NCBI RefSeq assembly: GCF_031127905.1 | Contig: NZ_JARXIC010000007.1 | Location: 115,780 to 179,779, forward strand | Source: Thalassobacterium sedimentorum | Lineage (GTDB): Bacteria > Verrucomicrobiota > Verrucomicrobiia > Opitutales > Coraliomargaritaceae | Direction: 5' to 3' | DNA: 64,000 nt | Shown: positions 1-9,554 of the stretch, piece after piece | How positions within the stretch are numbered: the first letter of the stretch is position 1 | Layout of the letters: every line of letters begins with the position of its first letter | Notes under the pieces: model-generated | The model's input: only the letters and a program-made list of their open reading frames with translations | Database searches by the model: none | What the model was told of the DNA's origin: nothing | Position numbers and translations under genes: made by a program

Positions 1-2062
1 GGTTGCCACGCGTGACTTCATTGCCCTCTCGCTCGATCCCTGGGCGACTTTGATCAAATGTTGGCCGCGCGATGGTATTGGTCCACGAAGCGCGGGCTAC
101 GAGCTCATCCCCGAACTCGCGACGCAAGTGAATACCAGGCAACAGATTGGTATAGTCCTTGTCGAATTTCACGTCAGAGATGGTATCTGTATCTTCGTCA
201 TAAGCGAAGCCCTCAGTGCTAAAATCGGTATGCTCAACACGTGCGCCTGCGATCAATTCCCATTCACCTATGTTAAAAGAAGCCATAAGGTAAGCTGCTA
301 AAACATCTTCGTCAGTTTCATAGTCTTCAATAGTGGAATCGACAACATCATCCACAAAAAGAAGATTTCCTTCCGCATAATTAAAGATACCTGTGTCTAA
401 GCTAGGAGTCGGGCGATGAAATGGATTGCGACGACTACTTTGGCGAAAAAGATTGGCTGTTTCAATACCAGTATCATCGTCAGCTGATCGCTGATCAAAA
501 TCACTCTCCTTGGTTTTGGCACGTGCGATCCCGCCGAACTTTACGTAGCGAAGAACGCCGTCATTAAAGTCGCGTTTGACATCAAGTTTCCCCGAGATGT
601 CTGTTTCCTCGACGAGTTGATCACCTATTGTCAGCTCATCAAATTCAAAGATCGATGGATCGCTGTAGTCAACACCAGCTGTGGCACCACCGAGATGTGG
701 CTGATAGCCGGATGCATTCGATACAGTTCCAGAGGAAGTTCCGTCAGCTTCATAAATGACTTCACGGTCATAAGGCGTTTCCTCCTCTGCTCGTGAATAC
801 GCGAGCGTATAGTTAACTGACCAATCACTGAATGTCTGCTCGCCACCAATAGAAGTGACAAAGATACGCATATTCTCTTCGCGCTCTTTCAGCTCAACAA
901 CACTCTCAATCTCATCGTTATTAAAACTAGAGTCACTCACTCCGCTAAAATCGCCGGCAAATGAACTCGCAGAAAGGTCTCGAACTTCCGTGTCTGTATA
1001 TTCATTATAGCTTGTACGTAGAAAGAAGAGGCGATCCTCACTTGGCTTATATTCGATGGCCGCCGAAAGACCAGTGCGCTCTCGCACTAAATCGTATTCG
1101 CGATACTCAATGGTATCATCCGGCACCCATGAACCGCCTTCTTCAACCCACTCATCAGACTCGACATTGTCCGAACCAAATGTGCGCTCTGAGTTGACGA
1201 AGGAAAGAAACAAACCCCATTCTTTTTCAGCACCAAAAGTATCAGCATAGAAACCATTAAACTTGTAGCCGGCCTCATCAACTAAATCAGAGTAAAGAAG
1301 TGCACTACTTAGGTTGGCAGCACGCCCATCAAAATCAAAAGCACTGGGAGTGCGTAGATTAATATAACCACCGATCGAGTCGCCAGGCTGATCAGGCGTC
1401 ACAGCTTTCGTCACCTCAAGTGTGTTCAACACCTCAATTGGTATCGTATCCAATAGTGTGCTACGTTCACCCGCAGATGGCGCAGCCAACGTCACACCAT
1501 CAATGGCAACACTGTTTAAATTCGGATCAATACCACGTATGATCACAAATCGACCTTCCCCTTGGTCACGCTCAACTGAGATGCCAGGTAGCCGATTCAA
1601 TGCCTCTGCTGCATTCGTATCCGCAAATTGACCGAAAAGGTCCGCAGAAACAACATTGCGTAGATTCTCGGAACTACGTTGCAAATTAAGCGCTTTCGCA
1701 TTTGCCGACTCGTAAGCGCTAACCTCAAAATCAGTCAGCTCATAAAATGAGAGTGTCAGCGCCACATCCGTCAACTCAGCGTGGGTCTCACTCACAGCCG
1801 CTTTAATTACATTCTTATTCGCTCCGATATAATCGAAGACCACTGTATATTCTCCAGCATCGATCCCTGAAAAGCTGTAGTAGCCGCTACGACTTGTCGT
1901 GGTGTCTAATTTAAGTTCAGGCAGCGTAACCTTAACGCCTTCCAACGCATTACCTGATTTCTGATCAGTCACATAACCTGTGAGATCAGCAGCCGAAACT
2001 GCACCTGCCAGTATGAGGCAACTCGCAGTATAAATGAGTGATTGTTTTGATATCGAATACAT
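1..2062 (-). CDS. TonB-dependent receptor, Xanthomonas/Caulobacter-type (C-terminus outside window)
   Basis: Outer-membrane active transporter of unknown substrate. I translated the minus strand from an ATG at 2060-2062; the frame is open to the window edge, about 687 codons. Residues 1-24 form a signal peptide (MYSISKQSLIYTASCLILAG...). A carboxypeptidase-regulatory-like domain follows (LTGYVTDQKSGNALEGVKV, about residues 26-105), then the plug (AEALNRLPGISVERDQGEG, FVIIRGIDPNLNSVAIDG) and the beta-barrel, ending at the edge in a barrel segment (ARPTFDQSRPGIEREGNEV) that normally precedes the last strands by 100 or more residues. The plug wording matches the group that often imports saccharides or other polymers in Xanthomonas and Caulobacter. 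Family assignment is firm; the substrate cannot be told. The neighbouring PhoX remnant hints at, but does not show, a phosphate link. Confidence 0.93.
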   Translation of the reverse strand, partial: MYSISKQSLIYTASCLILAGAVSAADLTGYVTDQKSGNALEGVKVTLPELKLDTTTSRSGYYSFSGIDAGEYTVVFDYIGANKNVIKAAVSETHAELTDVALTLSFYELTDFEVSAYESANAKALNLQRSSENLRNVVSADLFGQFADTNAAEALNRLPGISVERDQGEGRFVIIRGIDPNLNSVAIDGVTLAAPSAGERSTLLDTIPIEVLNTLEVTKAVTPDQPGDSIGGYINLRTPSAFDFDGRAANLSSALLYSDLVDEAGYKFNGFYADTFGAEKEWGLFLSFVNSERTFGSDNVESDEWVEEGGSWVPDDTIEYREYDLVRERTGLSAAIEYKPSEDRLFFLRTSYNEYTDTEVRDLSASSFAGDFSGVSDSSFNNDEIESVVELKEREENMRIFVTSIGGEQTFSDWSVNYTLAYSRAEEETPYDREVIYEADGTSSGTVSNASGYQPHLGGATAGVDYSDPSIFEFDELTIGDQLVEETDISGKLDVKRDFNDGVLRYVKFGGIARAKTKESDFDQRSADDDTGIETANLFRQSSRRNPFHRPTPSLDTGIFNYAEGNLLFVDDVVDSTIEDYETDEDVLAAYLMASFNIGEWELIAGARVEHTDFSTEGFAYDEDTDTISDVKFDKDYTNLLPGIHLRREFGDELVARASWTNTIARPTFDQSRPGIEREGNEVTRGN

Positions 2063-2242
2063 AATTAGCAACTGCAATGCCGCCAAAGATAGTTAAATCA
2101 AGTTCATTGCGAGATACAGCTGTCGCTTTTTCACCCCCGTCACCGTGCGCCTACATTCGTAACATCAGTTACCTAAATGTCACAGGCATACAACTCGAAC
2201 GCATTGCTTAACTCCAACAATTCAAATTATATAAAGACATGA

Positions 2243-2758
2243 CTACACGATGTCACGTGGGTGGATATCGACAATGTCGAATCGCCTGACGATGATTTGC
2301 GCTACCAGGGTTACAAAAAAGGTGCTGCGCGCGGCGAGAGCATGTGGTACGCTGACGGGGAAGTGTATTTCGCCTGTACCAATGGTGGCGCAAAGGAACT
2401 AGGGCAAATTTTTCGCTACACCCCAAGCCAGTATGAGGGGACCCCGCTAGAGCTCGAAGCGCCGAGCCACATCGAACTCTTCATAGAGTCTAATGATCAA
2501 ACGCTGCTGAAGAACTGTGACAACCTGACCATTGCAAACAACGGAGCTCTCTTCATTTGCGGAGACGCGGACGACACCTGTAAAATCGTAGGAATCACGC
2601 CCGAAGGTAAACTTTTCGAGTTTGCGCGTAACGCCTATACCGATTCCGAACCGACAGGTGCCTGTTTCTCACTCGATGGAAAAACAATGTTCGTCAATAT
2701 TCAGAAAAATGGTATGACACTAGCCATCACCGGCCCGTGGGAAAAGCTGATAAGCTGA
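2243..2758 (+). pseudogene. 5'-truncated PhoX-type alkaline phosphatase (DUF839) remnant
   Basis: The longest start-to-stop frame opens at a GTG (2261) and gives 165 aa, but family similarity begins upstream of it: codons from 2243 read LHDVTWVDIDNVE before hitting an in-frame TGA at 2240-2242. The rest reads like the C-terminal third of PhoX/DUF839 calcium-dependent phosphatases: GESMWYADGEVYFACTNGG, GQIFRYTP, NCDNLTIANNGALFICGD and the terminal GACFSLDGKTMFVNIQ...TLAITGPW. Full PhoX proteins run about 450-700 aa with an N-terminal Tat signal; that two thirds is missing here, replaced by the promoter region of the divergent TonB receptor. I read it as a decayed gene cut by a deletion or rearrangement. 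It is less likely to be a functional short protein. Confidence 0.75.
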
Positions 2759-2785
2759 TCTCAATAAGAGACAAAGAGTAATTCT

Positions 2786-3409
2786 ATGACGATAGCAGCC
2801 TTCCATAAAAAATCCGCAGATTATAGCGCACCAACACAGTCCGACACAAAGCCATCGTGCTTTAAGCAGCATGGCACAGGAGAAACCATCCAATACGGAT
2901 TGGTTCCATTTAAACTAGGCATGGCCTTGGTCGCCGCATCTGCGGTGGGTATATGTTGGGTTTCACTCGGAAAAGAACAACAGTCATTGGAAAAGCATTT
3001 TCATGCTCAATTTAAAAACGCCTTACGACTGCCTTCAGGCGCGAACTTTGAAAAACTGCTCATCAATGTGGTCAGCTGTCTCGAAGCACCCAGCCTACCC
3101 AACACCATCTCACTAGATCTGCGCGGCACCGTATTTCAGCAGAAGGTTTGGGCAGCTTTACGCACGATTCCTCCGGGAACGACCAAGACCTACGGAGAAG
3201 TGGCACACATGATCGGACGTCCACAATCAGCACGAGCCGTTGGCACCGCTTGCGCGAGTAATCGTATCGCCATACTCATCCCCTGCCACCGAGTTGTTCG
3301 CGCAGATCATGGCCCAATGAACTACCGCTGGGGCGCAGATCTAAAATATGATTTGATTCAATTGGAAGCGTCCCGCATTCAGGCATCAAAAAGTTCACCA
3401 GGCTTATAG
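2786..3409 (+). CDS. Ada-type methylated-DNA--protein-cysteine methyltransferase
   Basis: Suicide repair protein that moves the alkyl group from O6-alkylguanine (and O4-alkylthymine) in DNA to its own cysteine. The 207-aa product matches the C-terminal half of E. coli Ada: an RNase-H-like N-domain (about 35-115, IQYGLVPFKLGMALVAASAV), then the DNA-binding/catalytic domain (RGTVFQQKVWAALRTIPPG, AVGTACASNRIAILIPCHRV), with the acceptor Cys at about residue 167 in PCHRV and the Ada-like end NYRWGADLKYDLIQLE. The Ada zinc domain and AraC-type HTH are absent, so this is the repair activity without the regulatory module. About 34 N-terminal residues resemble nothing obvious. The last 31 nt overlap the convergent response-regulator gene, and the starting ATG follows the PhoX remnant by 27 nt. 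Confidence 0.9.
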   Translation: MTIAAFHKKSADYSAPTQSDTKPSCFKQHGTGETIQYGLVPFKLGMALVAASAVGICWVSLGKEQQSLEKHFHAQFKNALRLPSGANFEKLLINVVSCLEAPSLPNTISLDLRGTVFQQKVWAALRTIPPGTTKTYGEVAHMIGRPQSARAVGTACASNRIAILIPCHRVVRADHGPMNYRWGADLKYDLIQLEASRIQASKSSPGL

Positions 3410-4101
3410 CGGTAGCCGTAACCGTGCACAGTCAGTAGATAGCGCGGCTTCGCGGGTTCGGGTTCGATCTTGTGCCGTAGCTGCGAAACGTGCTGATCCA
3501 AGGTGCGGGTGGTCCCTTGGTAATCGATGCCCCAGGCGGCGTTAAGCAGCTCATCGCGACTCAACGCGCGGTCGGCATGCTCGATAAATGCAAGCAACAG
3601 CTTATACTCTAATTGAGTCAGCGGAAGCTCTTGATCGCCGCGTAATAATTGACGCCGCGCGCGATCGAGCTGGATGTCTCCAAAGTACACCGGGCTCTCC
3701 GCGCCGCTTTGGTTGGCGCAAGTGCTGTTGGCGGCGCGCCGCAGTGCGGCACTCACTCGCGCCAGTAACTCACGTACGCCAAAGGGCTTGGTCATATAAT
3801 CGTCTGCGCCCAGTTCGAGGCCTAGCACTTTATCGATCTCCTCACTCTTGGCGCTGAGCATAATGATGGGCAGGGCCGCGTCACTTTTGCGAATTGAGCG
3901 ACAGACGTCGTAACCACTCAAGCGAGGCATCATAATGTCGAGAATCGCCAGATCGGGACTGGTAGATTCAAAGAGCGCGAGCGCTTCTTCGCCCTGAGTC
4001 GCGACGGCCACACGATAGCCCTCGCTTTCTAAAAGATCGACCAAGATCAGGCGAATGCTCGCGTCATCTTCGGCAATGAGAATCTGTTTGGGATCAGCCA
4101 T
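3379..4101 (-). CDS. OmpR/PhoB-family response regulator
   Basis: Two-component transcription regulator, 240 aa. The receiver domain (about 5-120) has the acidic pair EDD (11-13), phospho-acceptor Asp55 (AILDIMMPRLSG), Thr/Ser switch (MLSAKS) and Lys (YMTKPFG). The winged-helix DNA-binding domain (about 140-235) has PLTQLEYKLLLAFIEH, the recognition region TRTLDQHVSQLRHKI and the end HGYGYRYK. The frame extends upstream, but the start at MADPKQ (4101) is chosen because the receiver fold begins at once and the extra residues fall inside the kinase gene. It overlaps the kinase stop by 8 nt, which implies translational coupling and a cognate pair. Its 3' end overlaps the convergent methyltransferase gene by 31 nt. 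Confidence 0.93.
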   Translation of the reverse strand: MADPKQILIAEDDASIRLILVDLLESEGYRVAVATQGEEALALFESTSPDLAILDIMMPRLSGYDVCRSIRKSDAALPIIMLSAKSEEIDKVLGLELGADDYMTKPFGVRELLARVSAALRRAANSTCANQSGAESPVYFGDIQLDRARRQLLRGDQELPLTQLEYKLLLAFIEHADRALSRDELLNAAWGIDYQGTTRTLDQHVSQLRHKIEPEPAKPRYLLTVHGYGYRYKPGELFDA

Positions 4102-6040
4102 GGATTTGTAAAATAAAGGAACAACCGCTGGGGTGATTTGATTCGAGCTTGAGCGTGCCGCCCATTTCCTCGGCCAATCGCGCCGCGATACTGAGCCCGA
4201 GCCCACAGCCGGGGCGTTCTGCAGTCAAACGATCATCTAATCGATGAAAGGCGTTAAAGACTTGTTTGCGCTCGGCGGCCGGGATGCCGGCTCCGTAATC
4301 AGTGACGCGCAAGCACCAGCCGGAGCTCTCACGCGTGAGCACCACATCCGCGCGCTCACCGGAGGAAGCATATTTGGCCGCGTTATCGAGCAAGTTGAGC
4401 AGTATTTGCTCCAATGCATCGCGGTCGACATGGGCTTCCAACATCTCATCCGGCGTCGCGACCGTGATACTTAAGCCGTCCGCTTGCAGGCGATCGGCCT
4501 GAGCCGCAACAATTTCTCGAACGGCGCTGCTCAACTCAATCGCCGCAACCTGACCGCGATGTTGGCCGCGTTCCAGCCGACTGAAATCGAGCACGTTATT
4601 TACCAGACGCGTGAGCCGCTGCGTTTCGTTGACCATATTTTGCAAATACACGCGTTGCTTGTCGGGATCTTTGACACGTCCAGCGTACAACATATCGGCA
4701 AACAAGCGAATGCTGGTCAGCGGCGTTTTCAGCTCGTGCGATACATTCGCCACAAAGGTGGTCTTACGCTCAGCATCGCGGGCATCGCGACGCGCTTGCC
4801 AAATCAAGAGCGTCGAGCCGAGCAAGATCGCCGCACTCAGTCCCACGATAAAGAGCCCCCCCACCAACCGAAAGCTGCTGCCAAAGGTATTCTCGCCATT
4901 GGCACGAAAGGTCTCGATTCGCCACTGCGGCAGCGCACTGCCCACTGCGAGAGACAGCTCTGGCACCAACGATACTTCGCGGCTACCATAGCGCGGCGCA
5001 TAATCTCCCGCGACCACATGCCCCTGCGCATCCACTAGGCGAAACCGCAGCCCCTCGTTTTGCGACAGGCTGATCGCTTTGGAAAGCTCGGCGACAATGG
5101 CCTCCCGGTTTAGCCAGACGCCAATATAGTTCTCACGATCCGGCAAGCCACTCCACGCCATCCACGCTTCAGTCCCGCCGACCATGGAACTCACCCACGC
5201 TTGACGCATCGGTGCGCGTGCGTCAGCGCCATCCTCTCGCGAGCTCAGCTCGGGAGCGCGGTCCGCCAGTTGCTGCGCAGCACCTGAGCGCTGCCGCGCT
5301 GGCGAAGCTGGCATAGGCAGCTCCGCGAAGTCTGCCACATCCGCCTTCGATTCGGCTTCGTCCTCTGCCAAGGAACTAAAAATACTGCGAAGCCCCACCC
5401 GATTATCGACGTTGACCTTACGCACCGCAGCACGTTGCTCTTTCAAAGCTATATTCTGCGAAACAACCTTATGCTGCACCGCAGGCACTTCTATTTCATC
5501 TCCAGCGCTTGCGTAGACAGCATCCATTTCCATCGCAGCTGCAGGGGCCGCCGCATAGGCATCGCTCGGCGCACTGGACGTACGCGCGGCAACTGGGGCC
5601 GCCTGCACCACATCCTCCGGCAACAAACGCTCGTCCTCAAAATCAGGCAAAGTCCAGGGAAATTCACCGTCCCCCGGCCGAAGCGAACTTGGCGACGGCA
5701 ATTGCCCGCGCTCACCGAACCAAGCCGTCACCGCGTCTGAGCCGCGAAAGTAAAAACCTGCCACGATATAAGGATTGCCCTCAACCAACTCGGCCAGCGC
5801 GATGCGCGGCTCCGGCACCGTCCGCACGGCAACCAGCCCCTCGCGGACCCCGTCGCGCAACTCGCCCATTAATAAATCAATACTTTCGGCGACAGATGCC
5901 GTCCGGTTGGCCAAAGTGCCGGCGGCCAAAGCCTCCACCCGATCGGCTTCGCGCCCCAGCAACCACCACGCAGCCGCAGCCATCGCCAACGTGGCTCCGA
6001 AGAGGAGGCACCAGGCAAATATAACAGGACGGAAACGCAT
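4094..6040 (-). CDS. Membrane sensor histidine kinase
   Basis: 648-aa sensor partner of the overlapping response regulator. TM1 spans about residues 7-27. A large extracytoplasmic region (about 28-390) follows, then TM2 (VGGLFIVGLSAAILLGSTLL, about 392-412). The HisKA domain carries the phospho-acceptor His435 in HELKTPLTSI. The ATPase domain has an N-box (ILLNLLDNAAKY), G1 (DYGAGIP), F-box (FNAFHRLDD) and G2 (GCGLGLSIA). The extracytoplasmic part has a low-complexity Ala/Glu/Asp/Pro-rich stretch at about residues 125-300 between two more structured segments, which is unusual and could be a flexible sensory linker. Downstream of and co-directional with the VWA gene; the three genes probably act together, perhaps in envelope sensing. 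The signal is unknown. Confidence 0.93.
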   Translation of the reverse strand: MRFRPVIFAWCLLFGATLAMAAAAWWLLGREADRVEALAAGTLANRTASVAESIDLLMGELRDGVREGLVAVRTVPEPRIALAELVEGNPYIVAGFYFRGSDAVTAWFGERGQLPSPSSLRPGDGEFPWTLPDFEDERLLPEDVVQAAPVAARTSSAPSDAYAAAPAAAMEMDAVYASAGDEIEVPAVQHKVVSQNIALKEQRAAVRKVNVDNRVGLRSIFSSLAEDEAESKADVADFAELPMPASPARQRSGAAQQLADRAPELSSREDGADARAPMRQAWVSSMVGGTEAWMAWSGLPDRENYIGVWLNREAIVAELSKAISLSQNEGLRFRLVDAQGHVVAGDYAPRYGSREVSLVPELSLAVGSALPQWRIETFRANGENTFGSSFRLVGGLFIVGLSAAILLGSTLLIWQARRDARDAERKTTFVANVSHELKTPLTSIRLFADMLYAGRVKDPDKQRVYLQNMVNETQRLTRLVNNVLDFSRLERGQHRGQVAAIELSSAVREIVAAQADRLQADGLSITVATPDEMLEAHVDRDALEQILLNLLDNAAKYASSGERADVVLTRESSGWCLRVTDYGAGIPAAERKQVFNAFHRLDDRLTAERPGCGLGLSIAARLAEEMGGTLKLESNHPSGCSFILQIHG

Positions 6041-6175
6041 AGTTCGAATACTCGTGGAAGGTGATGAATTTGAGAAGCTTGAAATAGAGAATCACGGAAG
6101 GATTGAGCTCCGTCTCAACCGTGCAGAGCCAAAGCACGATGGATACGGCAGCTAAAGCAGCCACTACGATTGCCC

Positions 6176-7522
6176 TTACTGCACCGACTGTTGATTGCGA
6201 GACTGGTAACTATCGGCGCGGTAGCTCTTACGCTTTTCGTTGGAAAAACCCTTCGTTTGCACCTCATCAGCCTCACTCTCCATCACGGCACTTGGTGCGG
6301 CGACGAAGTCGTCACCAAGAAAGCCATAATCAGCGGAGATTTGCCCCGCAACACTGCGTAGGCGCTTGGACGCTTCGTCACGATCGCCGGCGTCAGCATA
6401 AACGATGGCGGCTTCCTTTGCTTCGGCCACGCGATTCTCCACTACGTTTTGTGCAATGTCCTTGCGCGCAGCGGCCACAACTTGCTCCACCTCATCGGTG
6501 TAACGAATCGGCACCGACACTTGCTGTGAACGCGCATGTGACTCCCCTACCGCGGTGTAATTGACTTCGACTTCGATCAAATCCTCCACAGCTCCCACCA
6601 CACCTTTGGGCACACGCACTTCGACCAGCGCCAGTTTTTCCAGACCGCTATAGACCTGTGGCATACGGAAGCGTGCGCTACCGTCGTTGAGCTCGGCTTC
6701 CCGCCCAAGACTCTTGATAATGCGCGCCCCTCCACGCGGACGCACGATGATTTCGATATTGGTAGCCGCAACATTGAGCGCATCGCCCAGCTCACCCGCA
6801 AAAATCCGCGGTAAGTCGTCAGCGTTTTCTACAAAATACGTATTCCCCTGCCCGGCCTCGGCCAAAGTCGTCATGATATCTTCATTAAAGCCCAGACCGA
6901 GTCCAATGGTGCTGATCACCATGTCCTCACCGGCCAGCGCACGCCCCAGAGCACGGAAATCTACCACCTGCGAAGGACCGCGATTGGCCAAACCGTCCGA
7001 GAGCAAAATCATACGATTAATGTAGCCGTCCTCGCGATGACGCCGCAGCTCAGCAGCCGCTTGGCTCAGCCCTGCGTAAATCGCAGTATTGCCCCGTGCC
7101 GTAACTTGACGCAGCGCACGCTTCATCGCCCGAAGTCCCTCTGGCGTAACATGCTGCGACGACACCAAGGTTTCGACATCATGATCGTAGATAATCACCG
7201 AAACCCGGTCATGCGGCCCCAATCGCCCAACGGCGACTTCTGCCGCTTGAATCGCTTGTTCAATTTTCTCACCACTCATCGAGCCGGAGCGGTCCAGCAC
7301 CAAGCTTAGATTCACAGGCGGGCGCTCTCGATCGTTCGGTAAATCAGAAGGTAGAATTTTAATTTGGACCACCACATCCTCTGCCTGATTCGCAGGCACC
7401 ACTGGACGATCCAGCGCCGCATCGACCTGCAGAACTTCAGCGGTGCGAATAATATCGGCCTGGGCGGTCAGCCCGCAGACGAGCGCCAAGGTGAGTAAAA
7501 CTTTAGGAATTCGATTTTTCAT
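6176..7522 (-). CDS. Secreted von Willebrand factor type A domain protein
   Basis: 448-aa exported protein. The start at MKNRIPKVLLTLALVCGLTA (7522) is preferred over an in-frame ATG 72 nt upstream because it opens directly with a signal peptide (cut near AQA-D). A VWA domain follows with an intact MIDAS metal site: DRSGSMSG (DxSxS, about residue 76), the conserved Thr (ARGNTAIYAGL) and Asp (LLSDGLANRGP). The C-terminal half is beta-rich and resembles the tail of YfbK/TerF-like VWA proteins (EVEVNYTAVGESHARSQQVS), ending in a charged, Ser/Gln-rich tail. MIDAS VWA domains bind protein ligands through a divalent metal. The kinase gene starts 135 nt downstream on the same strand, so it may be an extracytoplasmic partner of that kinase; this is inference. 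Confidence 0.85.
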   Translation of the reverse strand: MKNRIPKVLLTLALVCGLTAQADIIRTAEVLQVDAALDRPVVPANQAEDVVVQIKILPSDLPNDRERPPVNLSLVLDRSGSMSGEKIEQAIQAAEVAVGRLGPHDRVSVIIYDHDVETLVSSQHVTPEGLRAMKRALRQVTARGNTAIYAGLSQAAAELRRHREDGYINRMILLSDGLANRGPSQVVDFRALGRALAGEDMVISTIGLGLGFNEDIMTTLAEAGQGNTYFVENADDLPRIFAGELGDALNVAATNIEIIVRPRGGARIIKSLGREAELNDGSARFRMPQVYSGLEKLALVEVRVPKGVVGAVEDLIEVEVNYTAVGESHARSQQVSVPIRYTDEVEQVVAAARKDIAQNVVENRVAEAKEAAIVYADAGDRDEASKRLRSVAGQISADYGFLGDDFVAAPSAVMESEADEVQTKGFSNEKRKSYRADSYQSRNQQSVQ

Positions 7523-7594
7523 AATATTGATCTGTTTTGAGAGAATGCGTGATTGCCCCCACAGAATATCGAATCGCCGCTCAAATGTCGTCAT

Positions 7595-7918
7595 GCCCCC
7601 GTAAAAGGATTGTCAGGATTTTGTCATGAGCACCCTCCATAGCCGGGTTGGCTACGCCGCCCAGCCGCAAGCCCAGCTCATGCTCGGAGCGGGCGACAAG
7701 TCAACCCGCCTACGCTTAACAACCGCAATCAAAAGTCGCACCCTCCGTAGCTGGGTTGGCTCTGCCGCCCAGCCGCAAACTGGGCACTTTTGCTGAAGCT
7801 AGCTCTTATTCAAAATCATGATCCACTGCACCCGAATTTTGAGTAAGATGACGATTATGATTAAGACAGCGTACCTACACTTGACCCCTCACACGCAAAC
7901 ACCATCTTTGGACCGCTT
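7595..7918. other. Intergenic region with two REP-like copies
   Basis: This 324-nt gap separates divergent genes (VWA and GlyRS) and must hold promoters for both. I see two 40-nt copies of a REP-like element (7631-7670 and 7739-7778) and, between them, an inverted relative (cgacaagtcaacccgcctacg). I see no convincing -35/-10 pair, riboswitch or T-box. Confidence 0.5.
7631..7778. repeat. REP family A (gggttggct..gccgccc), two direct copies
   Basis: The segments 7631-7670 and 7739-7778 are 40 nt each and differ at four positions. Both carry the core gggttggct followed by gccgcccagccgcaa. Relatives of the same core occur inverted as a pair at 21285-21359 and as a fragment at 47394-47410, so this is a dispersed genomic repeat and not a local duplication only. 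Confidence 0.75.
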
Positions 7919-9457
7919 ATGACAGCTCCAGCATCCAATGACGCACTTATGGAAGATATCGTCGGCCTCTGCAAACGCCGCGGTTTTATCTTCGCATCTT
8001 CTGAAATTTACGGTGGCTATAATGGCTTCTACGATTACGGCCCACTCGGTGTCGAGTTACGCAACAACATCAAGCAAGCTTGGTGGCGCGACATGGTGCA
8101 ACGCCGCGACGATATCGAAGGCTTGGACTCGACCATCATCATGCACCCCAACATCTGGAAGGCCTCCGGACATATCGACAGCTTTTCCGACCCTCTGGTC
8201 GACTGTAAAGAATCGAAGCGTCGCTACCGCGCCGACCAACTGTTCTTCGCGCCCGTCATTCTGGACGGCGAAAACGTCGGTTATGTGGCATTTGTAGAAG
8301 GCACCGACGGCGCCAGCATCATTAAACGCGCCAAAAAGCTACGCGACAATCTCGACAAAAAGCAGTCGAAGCTGGACGAAGCCGCCCTCAGCAGCGACCA
8401 CACGGAATTTACCGAGGCCACAGATGCACAGCGCGAACTGACGCTCGCGCCAGACGCCAACAAGGTCGGCACGCTAACAGCGCCGCGCGCATTTAAACTA
8501 ATGTTCGAAACCAAGGTGGGCCCACTCGCCGACGACTCCGCGGTCGCCTATCTGCGCCCCGAAACCGCCCAAGGTATCTTCGCCAATTACAAAAACATCG
8601 TCGATACTGGTCGTGTGAAAATTCCTTTCGGCATCGCACAGATCGGCAAGGCCTTCCGCAACGAGATCACACCGCGCAACTTCATCTTCCGCTCACGCGA
8701 GTTCGAGCAAATGGAGATCGAATATTTCATCGCGCCCGATGCTGACTGGAAGGCACTCCACCGCGAGTGGATCGACACCTGCACCGACTGGTTGGTCTCG
8801 ATCGGCCTCTCTCGCGAGGGCATCACCGAAGATATCCACCCCGAAGACAAACTTTCCTTCTACTCGCAAGCAACGACTGATCTCATGTATCAGTTCCCAC
8901 ACGGCGAACAAGAGCTTTGGGGCATCGCCTGCCGCAGCGACTACGACCTGCAGCAGCACCAGAAGCACTCCGGAAAATCGATGGAGATCTTCGATGAAAG
9001 CTCCAAGACCAAGTATGTGCCCCACGTTATCGAGCCTTCGCTCGGCGTCGACCGCACACTGCTGGCCGTGTTGACAGCTGCTTACACCGAAGACGAAGTG
9101 CCCAACGACAAGGGCAAAGTCGAAAAGCGCACTGTAATGAAATTCAGCCCGAAGATTGCCCCTGTCAAAGCCGCCGTCTTCCCGCTACTTAAGAATAAGC
9201 CCGAACTGGTGGAAGTAGCGGAAAAACTCTACAAGAAATTACAACGCCGCTGGAACGTCTTCTACGACGCCTCCGGCGCGATCGGTCGTCGCTATCGCCG
9301 TCAAGACGAGATCGGCACCCCCTTCGGCATCACCATCGACTTCGACACCATCGAAAAAGACGGCACCGTCACCCTACGCGACCGCGACACCTGCGAACAA
9401 CGCCGCGTGACCGAAGCCGAGCTATTCGAGTTCTTGGAAGAGCAAATCGACGGCTAA
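7919..9457 (+). CDS. glyQS: Glycyl-tRNA synthetase, alpha2 type
   Basis: Charges tRNA-Gly with glycine, using ATP. At 512 aa it is the single-chain homodimeric form (bacterial Gram-positive, archaeal, eukaryotic), not the alpha2beta2 form of most proteobacteria. Visible class II features are the N-terminal [20 protein letters not shown], motif 1 region ([20 protein letters not shown]), [13 protein letters not shown], motif 2 ([20 protein letters not shown]), [19 protein letters not shown] and motif 3 ([14 protein letters not shown]). The C-terminal anticodon-binding domain follows from about residue 405 ([19 protein letters not shown]). A charged insertion (about 138-185, [13 protein letters not shown]) replaces the longer insert of other family members. 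An intrinsic terminator follows. Confidence 0.97.
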   Translation: MTAPASNDALMEDIVGLCKRRGFIFASSEIYGGYNGFYDYGPLGVELRNNIKQAWWRDMVQRRDDIEGLDSTIIMHPNIWKASGHIDSFSDPLVDCKESKRRYRADQLFFAPVILDGENVGYVAFVEGTDGASIIKRAKKLRDNLDKKQSKLDEAALSSDHTEFTEATDAQRELTLAPDANKVGTLTAPRAFKLMFETKVGPLADDSAVAYLRPETAQGIFANYKNIVDTGRVKIPFGIAQIGKAFRNEITPRNFIFRSREFEQMEIEYFIAPDADWKALHREWIDTCTDWLVSIGLSREGITEDIHPEDKLSFYSQATTDLMYQFPHGEQELWGIACRSDYDLQQHQKHSGKSMEIFDESSKTKYVPHVIEPSLGVDRTLLAVLTAAYTEDEVPNDKGKVEKRTVMKFSPKIAPVKAAVFPLLKNKPELVEVAEKLYKKLQRRWNVFYDASGAIGRRYRRQDEIGTPFGITIDFDTIEKDGTVTLRDRDTCEQRRVTEAELFEFLEEQIDG

Positions 9458-9484
9458 CCGCCGAGCTCAATACCCGCCTTACCC

Positions 9485-9515
9485 AATCCCGCAGCCCGTG
9501 CTGCGGGATTTTTTT
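9485..9515 (+). terminator. Rho-independent terminator of glyQS
   Basis: A 10-bp perfect stem (aatcccgcag / ctgcgggatt) with loop cccgtg is followed by a T run. It begins 28 nt after the glyQS stop. The same stem design recurs after the cyclophilin gene at 19043. Confidence 0.9.
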
Positions 9516-9554
9516 GTCATTCGACCTGGAACCACGGACTCAATGCTGTGACTC

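Noticed and set aside
2100..2240. Pho-box-like ctgtgac...ctgatg before the TonB receptor
   Set aside because: Only one half matches a Pho-box repeat; the idea came mainly from the PhoX neighbour.
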